Source: Lachnospiraceae bacterium (GTDB lineage Bacteria; Bacillota; Clostridia; Lachnospirales; Lachnospiraceae). From it: a stretch of DNA of 40,596 nt. Positions within the stretch are counted from its first letter, which is position 1; every line of letters begins with the position of its first letter. Position numbers and translations under genes: made by a program. The notes under the pieces were generated by a model. The model worked only from the letters and a program-made list of their open reading frames with translations. It ran no database searches and had not been told where the DNA came from. Positions 16,871 to 26,311 of this stretch are shown piece after piece. The DNA lies in NCBI GenBank assembly GCA_017441585.1, contig JAFRWW010000003.1, positions 1 through 40,596 on the forward strand. Reading direction: 5' to 3'.

Positions 16871-19059
16871 TCTACGCTCTTCCTGAAATGGCCCTTTGTA
16901 TGATCCTTTATAATGCTTTCACTGCTGCCAAAGGCAGCATCAAGGACCCTGCCCGTTTCTTCTTCATCCTCTACGGTCAGATGGATACGAAGTGCACCTG
17001 TCCCCATGCGGTTTACGGCCTCAGCCTCCGAAAAAAGGCAAAGAGGCTTGGGATTTAAGATCCTGTTGTAGCAATAGCTGCAATTACTTAAGACAGGAAT
17101 CTCGTTCTGATATCTGTCCTTAATATATGAAAGAGCGCCGCCCTTATCCCTATGGCATCCTCTGACTGTCTTATCCACACAATTGGCACAAAGCATCATA
17201 TTTACCCTGCCATAGTACAAAAGCTCGCTGCAAGGCAGATATCCCCTCTCCCTCATCTCGTGGATATTTATCTCAAGGGGCAGAGTCAGCTCACTGACTC
17301 CCATATCCAAAAGAGCACTGCATGCTTCCCTGTTAAAGGTATAAAGACCTGCATCCGCAACTATCCGCTTTTCTTTATCCAGATTATCAAGGCAAAGCTT
17401 AAGGCCCTCATAATTTCTGACCAGAACGCCCTTTATCCTTTCATCTTCACCGATACGGTTCAAAAGGTCTGTGATATCATCCCTGTAGGAATCCCTTATA
17501 ATATACGGAAGAGCTCCATAAATATCCTGTGTGACGCTATCCGAAAACAGGATATCCCGGGTTTCATTAAGGAGATGGGCTTCCACATATATGCGTTCAA
17601 AGCGTGATATATAACCCTTGTCCATGACAGCCAGAAGCTGACTTTTATCTTCAAAGCAGAGGGTATATGAGCGCTTTTTCCCTACAGGATTTTCATTTTT
17701 CGATGAAGACCTTTCATTATTCTGTACAGGCTTTTCTTTATCCTCAAAATTCCGGGGCTCCTCTTTTTGAGGCGGCGTCCTGAAAAATGGTTGTGCCATG
17801 GCATCATACAGCGCATTAAAAGCCTTACGCCTCAGGTCATTTAACTCACCCATGGAAATAAAGATATCCCCCTGCAGTTTTACATCTATGTCCCGGACCG
17901 AAAACAGAGTTCCGCCTGTTTTGGTAAGCTGCTTTTTTATCCTCTCTTCATCAAGCGGTGCCTTTAGTGCCGCCTGACACATACCGCCTGTTACCGATAT
18001 CAGGGTGTCACCGCAGCTTATCGTCAGTTCAGCTTCCCTGCCCACAACCAGACAAGCCTTCATGTCAACGGAAACAGTAGCGGGCGAAATCTTAAACTCT
18101 TCTTTGATAACGTTAGATATCTCACTATCAGCGTTATATGATGAAGAGGTCAGGCTGATCAGATCACGGCCGTTTCTTTTATAGTAATATCCGGTTCCCG
18201 CTTCTCCCCTGACGTACTGCCGCATCAAATAACTAAAGTCTTTTTTGAACTCCGCAGCGTCACGGCTGTAATTTCCCGAGTACACCAGATCCATATATTT
18301 TCGATACATTCCGGTGACCGTATAGGTATATTCCGGTTTCTTCATCCTGCCTTCTATTTTAAAGGAAGATATACCTGCAGCCATGAGTTCAGGCAGGATA
18401 TCAAGGGTACACATATCCTTCATAGATAACGGGTAACCACTATAGTCAACGGACTTATAGGGCAGTCTGCAGGGCTGGGCACATCTGCCCCGGTTACCGG
18501 ATCTGCCACCCAGAAAACTGGAAAAAAGACACTGCCCCGAATAGGAGTAACACATGGCACCGTGTATAAAACACTCCAGTTCCATATCAGTTTCATTGCG
18601 AATGTTTTTTATTTCTTCGAGGGTCAGCTCCCTGGCAGGTACCACTCTGCTCACTCCCATATCACGCATGCAATTTATTCCGTCTATACCGGAAATACTC
18701 ATCTGGGTGCTGGCATGAACGGGCAGATCGGGGAATTCGCGTTTTAAATAACATACGATACCTATATCCTGAACAATAACGCCGTCAAGCCCTCTTATAT
18801 ACAAGGGGGCTATATAATCATAGATTTCCTTAAATTCTCTTTCTTTACACAGGGTATTGAGGGTAAGATAAAGTTTCTTACCCAGGATATGAACCATATC
18901 TATGGCTGAAAGAAGTTCATCGTCCGAAAGGTTGCCTGCATAGGCTCTGGCAGAAAAATGCTGACCTCCTGCATAGACCGCATCGGCACCTGCCGAAAGG
19001 GCAGCCAAAAAGCCTTCATAAGTGCCCGCAGGAGCTAGAAGTTCTGTTTTATTATACAT
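16867..19059 (-). CDS. U32 peptidase-family protein (RlhA-like, with DUF3656-type region)
   Basis: A 730-residue cytoplasmic protein. The N-terminal 300 residues are a U32 domain opening with ELLAPAGTYEGFLAALSAGA and containing the Cys-rich signature ECFIHGAMCYSYSGQC and GNRGRCAQPCR. A strand-rich middle (about 310-420) and a second alpha/beta part follow, including CYNRILNPKPLCLFSE near the end. In E. coli the long member RlhA (YdcP) is needed for hydroxylation of C2501 in 23S rRNA, and other members act on tRNA or in ubiquinone synthesis; true peptidase action is doubtful for most. By length and layout an RlhA-like role is the best guess. It begins 1 base after zapA and overlaps the SEDS gene by 4. 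Confidence 0.85.
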   Translation of the reverse strand: MYNKTELLAPAGTYEGFLAALSAGADAVYAGGQHFSARAYAGNLSDDELLSAIDMVHILGKKLYLTLNTLCKEREFKEIYDYIAPLYIRGLDGVIVQDIGIVCYLKREFPDLPVHASTQMSISGIDGINCMRDMGVSRVVPARELTLEEIKNIRNETDMELECFIHGAMCYSYSGQCLFSSFLGGRSGNRGRCAQPCRLPYKSVDYSGYPLSMKDMCTLDILPELMAAGISSFKIEGRMKKPEYTYTVTGMYRKYMDLVYSGNYSRDAAEFKKDFSYLMRQYVRGEAGTGYYYKRNGRDLISLTSSSYNADSEISNVIKEEFKISPATVSVDMKACLVVGREAELTISCGDTLISVTGGMCQAALKAPLDEERIKKQLTKTGGTLFSVRDIDVKLQGDIFISMGELNDLRRKAFNALYDAMAQPFFRTPPQKEEPRNFEDKEKPVQNNERSSSKNENPVGKKRSYTLCFEDKSQLLAVMDKGYISRFERIYVEAHLLNETRDILFSDSVTQDIYGALPYIIRDSYRDDITDLLNRIGEDERIKGVLVRNYEGLKLCLDNLDKEKRIVADAGLYTFNREACSALLDMGVSELTLPLEINIHEMRERGYLPCSELLYYGRVNMMLCANCVDKTVRGCHRDKGGALSYIKDRYQNEIPVLSNCSYCYNRILNPKPLCLFSEAEAVNRMGTGALRIHLTVEDEEETGRVLDAAFGSSESIIKDHTKGHFRKSVE

Positions 19060-19060
19060 A

Positions 19061-19384
19061 TCACTGTTTTTTGGAAGCCTGCTTAACCTGGATCTGGGCA
19101 GTCACAAGCTCATGTTTCATCTTATACAGTTCGTCGTTTTTGTTTTCGATCTCGCCCTTGAGCCGCTCTATCTCGTCTAAAGCCTTGAAGTAATCGTCGG
19201 CTATATTGAGCTGCAGATATATGCTCTTCATGTCAAAGGACAGCTGCTTATAACTTTCATCAGCGTTTGCCTCATCATACTTTGTATTCAGATAATCCGC
19301 TACCTTGTTGAGATGCTCAGGCTCATATCCGCTGAGGACAAAGCCCTTTCCGCCTATCACTACTCTTGTTCCGTTTTCACTCAT
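19061..19384 (-). CDS. zapA: Cell division protein ZapA
   Basis: A 107-residue protein with the ZapA layout: an N-terminal strand-rich head (RVVIGGKGFVLSGYEPEHL, about residues 6-25), a helical middle with AAD/IADDYFKALDEI, and a C-terminal coiled coil. ZapA tetramers bind FtsZ and stabilise the Z-ring. AGGGGTG precedes the ATG at 19384. It starts the unit zapA, U32 protein, SEDS protein, PBP; the 163 bases before it hold a dispersed repeat rather than a clear promoter. Confidence 0.9.
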   Translation of the reverse strand: MSENGTRVVIGGKGFVLSGYEPEHLNKVADYLNTKYDEANADESYKQLSFDMKSIYLQLNIADDYFKALDEIERLKGEIENKNDELYKMKHELVTAQIQVKQASKKQ

Positions 19385-19412
19385 AGTATCACCCCTGTAT
19401 ATTTATAATTAC

Positions 19413-19540
19413 TAAGATTCTTCGCATTCGCTCAGAATGACAACCGGATAAGGTCTGTTCCACTGTCATCCGGAATACTTTTTTTCACTGTCATCCTGAG
19501 TACTTTTTTACTGTCATCCTGAACGCAGTGAAGGATCCTG
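19413..19540. repeat. Dispersed GTCATCCTGAGCG-type repeat, with tandem partial units
   Basis: Intergenic between ruvB and zapA. An inverted unit (AAGATTCTTCGCATTCGCT, then CAGAATGACA) covers 19413-19442. Facing it are three direct units starting with CTGTCATCC: 19461-19485 and 19486-19510 are 25-base tandem partial copies that break off into T-runs, and 19511-19540 is a fuller unit ending GTGAAGGATCCTG. The family is shared with 1-150, 29474-29573 and 36631-36755. Confidence 0.75.
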
Positions 19541-19547
19541 ATAGGCT

Positions 19548-20540
19548 TCATCGCCCCCCGAGATGATCAATTGCCGACTGTGTCAGCACCCTGCCCCTCG
19601 GGGTACGCATTATGAGTCCGTTCTGTATCAGGTAAGGCTCATACACATCCTCTATGGTACCGGGATCCTCTCCAATGGCCGCCGCCAGTGTGTCAAGGCC
19701 CACAGGGCCATTATCAAACTTATCCGCAATAGTGGTAAGCAAAAGCCGGTCTATGGCGTCAAGTCCCAGAGCATCCACATCCATGATATCCAGAGCCTCC
19801 TTTGCCACCTTCTGGGTAATGGCTCCGTCATATTTTATCTGTGCATAATCCCTGATGCGCTTAAGGAAACGGTTAGCCAGCCTGGGGGTGCCTCTGGATC
19901 TCCTGGCCAGTTCCAGCGCCCCGCCGTCATCCACGCTTACGGACAGACGTCTTGCCGAATTCTTAATGATGATCTTTAGTTCATCCACAGTGTAATATTC
20001 AAGCCTGTGGATCACGCCGAAGCGGTCCCTCAGCGGTGCAGTCAGAAGCCCCGCCCTGGTAGTGGCTCCCACAAGAGTGAATTTAGGAAGGTCCAGCCTG
20101 ATGGATCTGGCCGTGGGGCCCTTACCTATCATGATATCTATGGCGTAATCCTCCATAGCCGGATACAGCACTTCCTCCACCTGACGGTTCAGCCTGTGTA
20201 TCTCATCTATAAAGAGCACGTCTCCCTGAGACAGGGAATTCAGTATCGCTGCCAGTTCACCGGGCTTTTCTATAGCCGGTCCTGAGGTGACTTTCATATG
20301 GGTGCCCATCTCATTGGCTATTATCCCCGAGAGCGTAGTCTTGCCCAGTCCCGGAGGTCCGTAAAACAGCACATGATCCAGGGAGTCTCCCCTTTTTTTC
20401 GCTGCGTCTATATATATTTTGAGCATGGACTTAGCTTTGTCCTGCCCTATGTAATCCGAAAGAGTCTGTGGCCGCAGCGATCCCTCGATACGATAATCCT
20501 CTTCCATCACCTGAGTCTGTATTACTCTCTTCTCACTCAT
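19548..20540 (-). CDS. ruvB: Holliday junction branch migration ATPase RuvB
   Basis: Hexameric AAA+ motor that drives branch migration of Holliday junctions together with RuvA. In 330 residues, Walker A GPPGLGKT is at 61-68 and Walker B LFIDEIHR at 109-116. Sensor-type GATTRAGLL, arginine-finger region APLRDRFG and the C-terminal winged helix with RTPRGRVLT follow. The ATG overlaps the ruvA stop by 4 bases. ruvC is not in the window. It is the last gene of a run that begins with the liv transporter genes. Confidence 0.98.
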   Translation of the reverse strand: MSEKRVIQTQVMEEDYRIEGSLRPQTLSDYIGQDKAKSMLKIYIDAAKKRGDSLDHVLFYGPPGLGKTTLSGIIANEMGTHMKVTSGPAIEKPGELAAILNSLSQGDVLFIDEIHRLNRQVEEVLYPAMEDYAIDIMIGKGPTARSIRLDLPKFTLVGATTRAGLLTAPLRDRFGVIHRLEYYTVDELKIIIKNSARRLSVSVDDGGALELARRSRGTPRLANRFLKRIRDYAQIKYDGAITQKVAKEALDIMDVDALGLDAIDRLLLTTIADKFDNGPVGLDTLAAAIGEDPGTIEDVYEPYLIQNGLIMRTPRGRVLTQSAIDHLGGR

Positions 20541-21157
20541 CTTATGATCTTAAGTGCCTCTTTGATAATATCCTCAGAGGTCATATTCTCCGTTATGGCA
20601 AGCTCCCTTATGGCAGCCCCGCTCATGGTGGCTGAAAAACCAAGGGCTATAAGCGCCTCAAGAGCCTCTCTGGCAGCGTCCGTCATACCGTTCGCTCCGG
20701 ATGCATCGGCGTCCTGTGTCTCAAATGCTCCCACATGTACAAAGACCGTATCGGGATCTATCTTATCCTTGAGATCCAGAATGATGCGCTGGGCCATCTT
20801 AGGTCCCACTCCCGGACATTTGTTTATGGTCTTTTCATCCCCCGACAAAATAGCAAGCCTCAACTCATCAGGAGAAAGGCTTCCCAGTATGTCCTGGGCT
20901 ATCTTACAGCCCACCTTATTCACCGTGATCAGCATGCGAAACAGTGAAAGGCTTTCCCTGGTCAAAAAGCCGTACAGCTTCTGGGCGTCCTCTCTCACTG
21001 CCATATGAGTATAGAGCTTTACCCTGCTGCCCTCAGGGGGAAGAAGGGATGCCTCCTTTGGCGAAACAAGTACATTATAACCTATGCCGTTCACATCCAC
21101 AATCACATTATCCTGCTCGCTTTTTTCGGCCAGGATACCACTTACATAAGCTATCAT
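20537..21157 (-). CDS. ruvA: Holliday junction DNA helicase subunit RuvA
   Basis: RuvA tetramers bind the four-way junction and load RuvB. The 206 residues show the N-terminal OB domain ([20 protein letters not shown]), the middle helix-hairpin-helix region with [19 protein letters not shown], and the small C-terminal RuvB-binding domain with ALIALGFS. Its ATG at 21157 directly touches the livF stop codon, with no base between, and its ribosome binding site (GGTGG) lies in the last codons of livF. Translation of ruvA is therefore tied to the transporter operon. Confidence 0.97.
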   Translation of the reverse strand: MIAYVSGILAEKSEQDNVIVDVNGIGYNVLVSPKEASLLPPEGSRVKLYTHMAVREDAQKLYGFLTRESLSLFRMLITVNKVGCKIAQDILGSLSPDELRLAILSGDEKTINKCPGVGPKMAQRIILDLKDKIDPDTVFVHVGAFETQDADASGANGMTDAAREALEALIALGFSATMSGAAIRELAITENMTSEDIIKEALKIIR

Positions 21158-21868
21158 TTAACCACCCAGGTACGCCTTTCGCACCGCATCATCCTTAAGG
21201 AGCTTTTCTCCCGTGCCGCTGGATACTACGCGTCCTGTTTCAAGCACATAGGCCCTGCTGGCAATGGAAAGCGCCATCTGGGCGTTCTGCTCCACCAAAA
21301 GGATGGTGGTACCGTTTTTATTCATCTCCTTTATGATATCGAATATCTGCTCCACCAGAATGGGAGCCAGTCCCATGGAGGGCTCATCCAGCATCATGAG
21401 GGCGGGCTTTGACATGAGAGATCGTCCCATGGCCAGCATCTGCTGCTCTCCTCCGGAAAGGGTTCCCGCGATCTGCTTATATCTCTCCTTGAGCCTGGGG
21501 AACAATTCATATACGGTTTCCAGGGATTCGTTCACCTCCGCCTTGGGTCTTGAAAAAGCGCCCATTTCCAGATTCTCCCTGACAGTGAGCTCCTGGAATA
21601 CTCTTCTGCCCTCGGGACAAAGAGACATGCCGCGGCTCACCAGCTTGTGTGCCGGTATGCCCGCTATCTTTTCTCCCTTGAATTCCACCTCGCCACGGGA
21701 GGCCTTTAACAGTCCCGCCACTGTATTTAAGGTGGTGGACTTACCGGCGCCGTTGGCTCCTATAAGGGTCACTATCTCTCCTTCGTTAACCTCAAAGGCT
21801 ATGCCCTTTATCGCATGTATGCTTCCATAATATACGTGGAGGTCTTCCACCTTCAGCATGTTGCCCAT
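21158..21868 (-). CDS. livF: Branched-chain amino acid ABC transporter ATPase LivF
   Basis: One of the two ATPases of a Liv-type importer, cytoplasmic face. In 236 residues, Walker A GANGAGKS is at 37-44, the ABC signature LSGGEQQMLAMGRSL near 138 and Walker B LMMLDEPSMGLAP shortly after. The stretch CPEGRRVFQELTVRENLEMG is typical of LivF and separates it from LivG. Its start overlaps the livG stop by one base (TGATG). Confidence 0.96.
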   Translation of the reverse strand: MGNMLKVEDLHVYYGSIHAIKGIAFEVNEGEIVTLIGANGAGKSTTLNTVAGLLKASRGEVEFKGEKIAGIPAHKLVSRGMSLCPEGRRVFQELTVRENLEMGAFSRPKAEVNESLETVYELFPRLKERYKQIAGTLSGGEQQMLAMGRSLMSKPALMMLDEPSMGLAPILVEQIFDIIKEMNKNGTTILLVEQNAQMALSIASRAYVLETGRVVSSGTGEKLLKDDAVRKAYLGG

Positions 21869-22863
21869 CAGCGTCTACCTCCTTTTTTCCTGTTCTTTCC
21901 CTTACCGGCATCGGCTTTCTTTCCTGCGTCGGCATTTCTTGAAGAGCCGCCTTTATCCGTATCCACGGTTTTACCTGCTTCGGTATCATCACCCTGATCG
22001 GCAGTTTCCTCATCATGGGACTTACCCAGATATGCCTCTACCACCACGGGATTGTTCTGGATCTCGGAAGGTGTGCCCTTGGCTATTATCTTACCGAAGT
22101 TAAGTACCACGATGCCCTCGCAGATACCCATTACCAGATTCATGTCATGCTCTATAAGGAGTATGGCGATGCCGAACTCGTCCCTTATCTTTCCGATATT
22201 TTCCATAAGTTCCGCGGTCTCGGAAGGGTTCATGCCCGCAGCGGGCTCGTCGAGAAGCAGCACCTTGGGCTCAGTGGCAAGGGCCCTCACTATCTCAAGG
22301 CGCCTTTGCGCACCATAGGGAAGTGAGCCTGCAGGCATATCAGCCATATCGGCCATGTCAAATATGGACAAAAGCTCCAGCACCCTGTCATGTGCCTTTT
22401 TCTCCTCTTTCCAATATATGGGAAGTCTGAAAACGCCCTGCCACATTCCATAATTTATGCTGTTGTGAAGGCCGATCTTTACGTTATCCTCCACCGTCAG
22501 TTTGTCGAAAAGTCTGATGTTCTGGAAGGTCCTGGCTATTCCGGCCTTATTAACCTGGGTGGCGCTCATGCCCATGGTATCCTTTCCGTCAAGGAAGATG
22601 GTACCCCTGGACTGCTGATACACCTTGGTCAGCAGGTTAAACACGGTAGTCTTGCCCGCGCCGTTGGGGCCGATAAGGCCAGTTATCTCATTAGGGCTTA
22701 TTCCCAGGTTAAAATCATCCACGGCAGTCAGGCCGCCGAAATCTATACCCAGATGATTGGCCTCCAGCACCAGTCCCTTGCCTGCATTTCTCTCAGGTAC
22801 CAGATAGGGGCTGGGCACCGACACCAGCTTTACTTCTTCTCTCTTTTTGATATTTTCACTCAT
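21868..22863 (-). CDS. livG: Branched-chain amino acid ABC transporter ATPase LivG with extended tail
   Basis: The second Liv ATPase. Walker A GPNGAGKT lies at residues 65-72; ARTFQNIRLF and LPYGAQRRLEIVRALAT (signature region near 200) and LLDEPAAGMNP are LivG hallmarks. At 331 residues it is about 70 longer than usual. Some 35 extra residues are at the N-terminus; about 50 more (about 281-331) form a C-terminal tail first acidic, then Gly/Lys/Arg-rich and low in complexity, likely disordered. The core seems intact. The start overlaps the livM stop region by 4 bases. Confidence 0.95.
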   Translation of the reverse strand: MSENIKKREEVKLVSVPSPYLVPERNAGKGLVLEANHLGIDFGGLTAVDDFNLGISPNEITGLIGPNGAGKTTVFNLLTKVYQQSRGTIFLDGKDTMGMSATQVNKAGIARTFQNIRLFDKLTVEDNVKIGLHNSINYGMWQGVFRLPIYWKEEKKAHDRVLELLSIFDMADMADMPAGSLPYGAQRRLEIVRALATEPKVLLLDEPAAGMNPSETAELMENIGKIRDEFGIAILLIEHDMNLVMGICEGIVVLNFGKIIAKGTPSEIQNNPVVVEAYLGKSHDEETADQGDDTEAGKTVDTDKGGSSRNADAGKKADAGKGKNRKKGGRR

Positions 22864-23915
22864 GCCTTCGCCTCCTTTTTCGGTGCCTTTATCTTTTTGA
22901 CCATACCCGAGATAAAGGAAGCAGCCTTTTCATTGTTGGTAAGTATCATTACCAGTATCAGTACTATTGCATAAACAAGCATACGGTAATCCTGGAACTG
23001 CCTGAGTGCCTCGGGAAGCGCCGTGAGCACTATGGCTGCGATGATGGAACCCCTCAGGTTTCCTATACCGCCCAGCACCACAAATACCAGGATGAGTATG
23101 GATGTGTTGAAATCAAATTTTTTGGGCACTATGGTGGAATAATTAAGTCCGTACAGTGCGCCTGCCGCCCCTGCCATGGCGGCGGAGGTCACAAAGGCCA
23201 TCAGCTTATACTTTGTAATGGGCACTCCACAGGCCTCGGCGGCGATACGGTTATCCCTGATGCCGGCTATGGCCCGGCCTGCCCTGGAGTTTACCAGGTT
23301 CTGGATTATAAACAAAGTGATGAGTATAAGTACGATGCCCGATGCAAAGGTGGAGATCTTGGCTATCTTAAGAGCTCCCATGGGGCCGTTTACTATGGTC
23401 ACACCCCCTGCTTCCATATTGAGGGAAGCCTCATCGGTCAGTGAAAAGTGAAGCCCTTTCGAATCCCTGCCGATGTACATACAGTTCATTATATTTTTGA
23501 TTATCTCACCGAAAGCCAGCGTCACTATGGCAAGGTAATCTCCGCGAAGCCTTAAGACAGGCACTCCGATGAGCACCCCTGCGGCCGCGGCAAAAAGCGC
23601 CCCGAACATGACTGCCACCACCAGTCTTAAGGGGGCAATGGTTATCGCATTTGAAAGATAGGTGGACATTACCACTCCGCCAAAGGCGCCCACGCTCATG
23701 AATCCGGCATGACCTAAGGAAAGCTCACCCGAAAAGCCAACCACCAGATTTAAGGAAAGAGCCATGACCACATAACAGCAGATGGGTATCAGAAGTCCCG
23801 TCATGGAATTGTTCAGCACCTTGGCCGAAGCCAGGATCTGGAACACTATGAACAAAACCACCACCAGGGCATAATTTATAAATCCGTTTAATGTATTCTT
23901 TGAAAGTTTCTTCAT
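22860..23915 (-). CDS. livM: Branched-chain amino acid ABC transporter permease LivM
   Basis: Integral membrane permease subunit (351 residues from the chosen start, about eight to ten helices) that pairs with LivH. Family stretches NLVVGFSGELSLGHAGFMSVGA and RLRGDYLAIVTLAFGEI are present, the latter the loop that meets the ATPase. The frame opens with GTG at 23924, but ATG at 23915 has AGGGTG at better spacing and a normal start MKKLSKN, so I use it. It lies 13 bases after livH. Confidence 0.95.
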   Translation of the reverse strand: MKKLSKNTLNGFINYALVVVLFIVFQILASAKVLNNSMTGLLIPICCYVVMALSLNLVVGFSGELSLGHAGFMSVGAFGGVVMSTYLSNAITIAPLRLVVAVMFGALFAAAAGVLIGVPVLRLRGDYLAIVTLAFGEIIKNIMNCMYIGRDSKGLHFSLTDEASLNMEAGGVTIVNGPMGALKIAKISTFASGIVLILITLFIIQNLVNSRAGRAIAGIRDNRIAAEACGVPITKYKLMAFVTSAAMAGAAGALYGLNYSTIVPKKFDFNTSILILVFVVLGGIGNLRGSIIAAIVLTALPEALRQFQDYRMLVYAIVLILVMILTNNEKAASFISGMVKKIKAPKKEAKA

Positions 23916-23928
23916 AACGATCACCCTA

Positions 23929-24801
23929 TCAGACTTTCTCCGTAAGCTTTTTGCCCAAAAGCCCGGTAGGTTTAACTATGAGTACGATTATCAGCACCGC
24001 GAACACGATGGCGTCGGAAAGCTGTGTGGAGATATATGCCTTGGCAAATATCTCTATGACGCCCAGAAGTATGCCTCCCAGCATGGCTCCGGGTATGGAA
24101 CCTATGCCTCCGAATACCGCTGCGGTGAAGGCCTTTATACCGGGCATGGCGCCGGTAGTGGGCATCAGTGTGGGATAGGCGCTGCAAAGAAGCACTCCCG
24201 CTATGGCAGCCAGTCCCGAACCTATGGCAAAGGTCACGGAGATGGTACTGTTCACATTGATCCCCATCAGAGTAGCTGCTCCCCTGTCCTCAGACACCGC
24301 ACGCATGGCCTTGCCCATCTTCGTCTTTGAAGTAAAGAGTGTCAGGGCCACCATGATTATGATACAGGAAAGGATGGTGACCACGGCCACGGAGGTGACG
24401 GTGGCCTCTCCCACCTTTATGGTGAACATGTCTGAAAAAAGATTGGGGAAGACCTTGGGGTTGGAGCTGAAGATCAGAAGCGCCGCATTCTGAAGAAAAT
24501 ACGACACTCCGATGGCAGTTATTAAAACCGCCAGCGAGCTCGCATCACGCAGAGGCTTATAAGCCAGTTTCTCGATGGTGATACCCAGGATGGTGCAGAC
24601 AGCCATGGCAAAAATGACAGCCGCAGCCGGGCTCCAGCCCAGATATGAAACACTGCAGTAGGCCATGTAGCCGCCCACCATTATGACGTCTCCATGGGCA
24701 AAGTTAAGCATTTTGGCGATACCGTACACCATGGTGTACCCCAGGGCGATGATCGCATATATCGCTCCGAGACTGATACCGTTTATCAAATATGAAACCA
24801 T
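23929..24801 (-). CDS. livH: Branched-chain amino acid ABC transporter permease LivH
   Basis: First permease subunit of the importer (290 residues, about eight helices), with typical GISLGAIYAIIALGYTMVYG at the N-terminus and RAVSEDRGAATLMGINV in the cytoplasmic loop. The frame is open to 24831 with GTG codons, but ATG at 24801 has a perfect GGAGG (24807-24811) five bases away, so the longer form is rejected. A terminator-like hairpin lies between it and livK. Confidence 0.95.
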   Translation of the reverse strand: MVSYLINGISLGAIYAIIALGYTMVYGIAKMLNFAHGDVIMVGGYMAYCSVSYLGWSPAAAVIFAMAVCTILGITIEKLAYKPLRDASSLAVLITAIGVSYFLQNAALLIFSSNPKVFPNLFSDMFTIKVGEATVTSVAVVTILSCIIIMVALTLFTSKTKMGKAMRAVSEDRGAATLMGINVNSTISVTFAIGSGLAAIAGVLLCSAYPTLMPTTGAMPGIKAFTAAVFGGIGSIPGAMLGGILLGVIEIFAKAYISTQLSDAIVFAVLIIVLIVKPTGLLGKKLTEKV

Positions 24802-24817
24802 ATAAACCTCCACAATC

Positions 24818-24857
24818 AAAAACACGGACACGATACGGCATAAGCCGTATCGTGCCG
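24818..24857 (-). terminator. Hairpin terminator between livK and livH
   Basis: CACGATACGGC (24829-24839) and GCCGTATCGTG (24844-24854) form a perfect 11-bp stem with a 4-base loop, extended by three more pairs past a bulge. On the minus strand a T5 run (24818-24822) follows. It probably makes transcription partly stop after livK, so that binding protein exceeds permease. Confidence 0.75.
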
Positions 24858-24890
24858 AAAAAGATCAGTATTTAATTTAAGTCCCTGAAA

Positions 24891-26201
24891 TTAAAGACCT
24901 GCGTATGCACCGTCCTTGATGACTACGGCCTTGGGAGCCTTGTTTACCTCACCCTCAGCTGTCCAGGTCATGCCCTCGCCGGTCACGCCGTCTACGGTAA
25001 ATGAAGGATCTGAGAAGGTGGAGATAAGGATCTCGCAAAGCTCGTCATAAGACATGCCGGTCACATCCAGACCACCGTTATTTTCAGCATAGTACTGAAG
25101 AGCTGCCACGATGGCGTATACACAGTCATATCCGTCAGCTGCAAACTGTGAAGGAGTCTCGCCGAACTTCTCATTGTACTTTGAAACAAAGGAAACGGTA
25201 CGCTCATCAGTTGCATCTGCAGAGAAAGGAGTAAGCAGCATAACGCCCTCTGCAAGGCTGGTATCGAAGCCCTCAAGAGTAAGGATACCATCCATACCGT
25301 CCACGCCGAACACCTTTACGTCATAGCCGGTTGAAGCAGCCTGCTGAAGGATCAGTGAAGCGGGTGTGTAGTAGATGGGCAGGAACAGAAGGTCTGCGCC
25401 GTTGTCCTGTGCATCCTTGATCTGTACGGAGAAATCGTTTGCAGTGTCATCCGTAAAGGTGGTAACCGATACCACCTCAAGTCCGAGAGAATCAGCTGCC
25501 TCCTGGAACTTCTGATAGATCCCTGTTGAATATGCGTCGGCATTATTGTAGATGATGGCGATCTTCTCTCCGATGCCGTTATCCTTGATATACTGTGCTG
25601 AAGCGCTTCCCTGGTTGGGATCTGAGAAGCAAAGCTGGAATACATTGTCATTGCCCTCTGTAACTGAGGTGGATGATGCTGAAGGTGTCAGCATGAAGAG
25701 TCTATCATTGTAAGCTTCTGCAGCTACTGCCACACAGGGAGTGGTGGTAACGCTGCCTACGATGGTCTGTACGCCCCAGTCCTTAAGGTTGTTGTAAGCG
25801 TTTACGGACTTCTCTGCATCATGCTCATCGTCCTCGCCCTGATACTCGATAGTCACGCCGTATCCGCCGGCATTGATCTCATCTACAGCGATCTGTGCTG
25901 CATTGTTTACCGCATTACCATAGATGGCTGCTGCGCCGGTGAGGGGTCCGATCATACCCATCTTAAGGGTACCTGTAAGACCTGAAGCATCAGATGTCTC
26001 CGAAGAAGCTGCATCTGCTGCAGGAGCGTCTGCTGCGGGAGCGTCTGCAGTCTGCTGTGTGTCTGCTGCTGCCTCGGCAGCGGGCTGTGCATCTGCTGCG
26101 GGAGCTGCTGCCTGATCGGCAGAACCGCTGTTTGCGGAGCAAGCGGTAAAGGGAACCACCAGGCTCGCGCAGAGCATTAAGGAAAGTAGTTTCTTTTTCA
26201 T
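24891..26201 (-). CDS. livK: Branched-chain amino acid ABC transporter substrate-binding lipoprotein
   Basis: Extracytoplasmic binding protein of the periplasmic-binding fold type I. The signal peptide ends with lipobox FTAC, Cys21 being the lipid site. An Ala/Asp/Pro-rich linker follows (about 22-75) as in many Firmicute lipoproteins. The mature domain opens with LKMGMIGPLTGAAAIYGNAV and carries EYQGEDDEHDAEKSVNAYN and a C-terminal half with FGVDGMDGI. At 436 residues the size fits. The match is to Leu/Ile/Val-type proteins, but related members bind other amino acids or amides, so the ligand is likely rather than shown. AAGGAG precedes the ATG at 26201. It is first in livKHMGF-ruvAB and has its own promoter and a structured leader. 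Confidence 0.93.
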   Translation of the reverse strand: MKKKLLSLMLCASLVVPFTACSANSGSADQAAAPAADAQPAAEAAADTQQTADAPAADAPAADAASSETSDASGLTGTLKMGMIGPLTGAAAIYGNAVNNAAQIAVDEINAGGYGVTIEYQGEDDEHDAEKSVNAYNNLKDWGVQTIVGSVTTTPCVAVAAEAYNDRLFMLTPSASSTSVTEGNDNVFQLCFSDPNQGSASAQYIKDNGIGEKIAIIYNNADAYSTGIYQKFQEAADSLGLEVVSVTTFTDDTANDFSVQIKDAQDNGADLLFLPIYYTPASLILQQAASTGYDVKVFGVDGMDGILTLEGFDTSLAEGVMLLTPFSADATDERTVSFVSKYNEKFGETPSQFAADGYDCVYAIVAALQYYAENNGGLDVTGMSYDELCEILISTFSDPSFTVDGVTGEGMTWTAEGEVNKAPKAVVIKDGAYAGL

Positions 26202-26227
26202 AATAATTCTCCTTCTTTCATAAACTT

Positions 26228-26305
26228 GCGCAAAAGCGCGTTTCTCCTCAAGGTTCTAAAAAAATGCGGCCCACCCCAGGGTGCGCCGCCTTTGGCAAAA
26301 CCTTG
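26228..26305 (-). promoter_or_regulatory. Structured livK leader with terminator-like hairpin
   Basis: Between promoter and livK, GCGGC (26285-26289) pairs with GCCGC (read at 26266-26270), and inside it CACCC with GGGTG, across a G-G mismatch. On the minus strand seven T follow (26258-26264). CAAGGTT at the very 5' end (26299-26305) can pair with AACCTTG just after the T-run (26249-26255). Closer to the start, GCGC-4-GCGC (26228-26239) gives another small hairpin. This looks like an attenuator whose signal is unknown. It could instead end transcripts of the gene at 26356-28800. Confidence 0.55.
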
Positions 26306-26311
26306 TCGTCT

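Noticed and set aside
24802..24831. Longer livH starting at GTG 24831
   Set aside because: The added codons cover the terminator hairpin arm and the GGAGG that serves ATG 24801.
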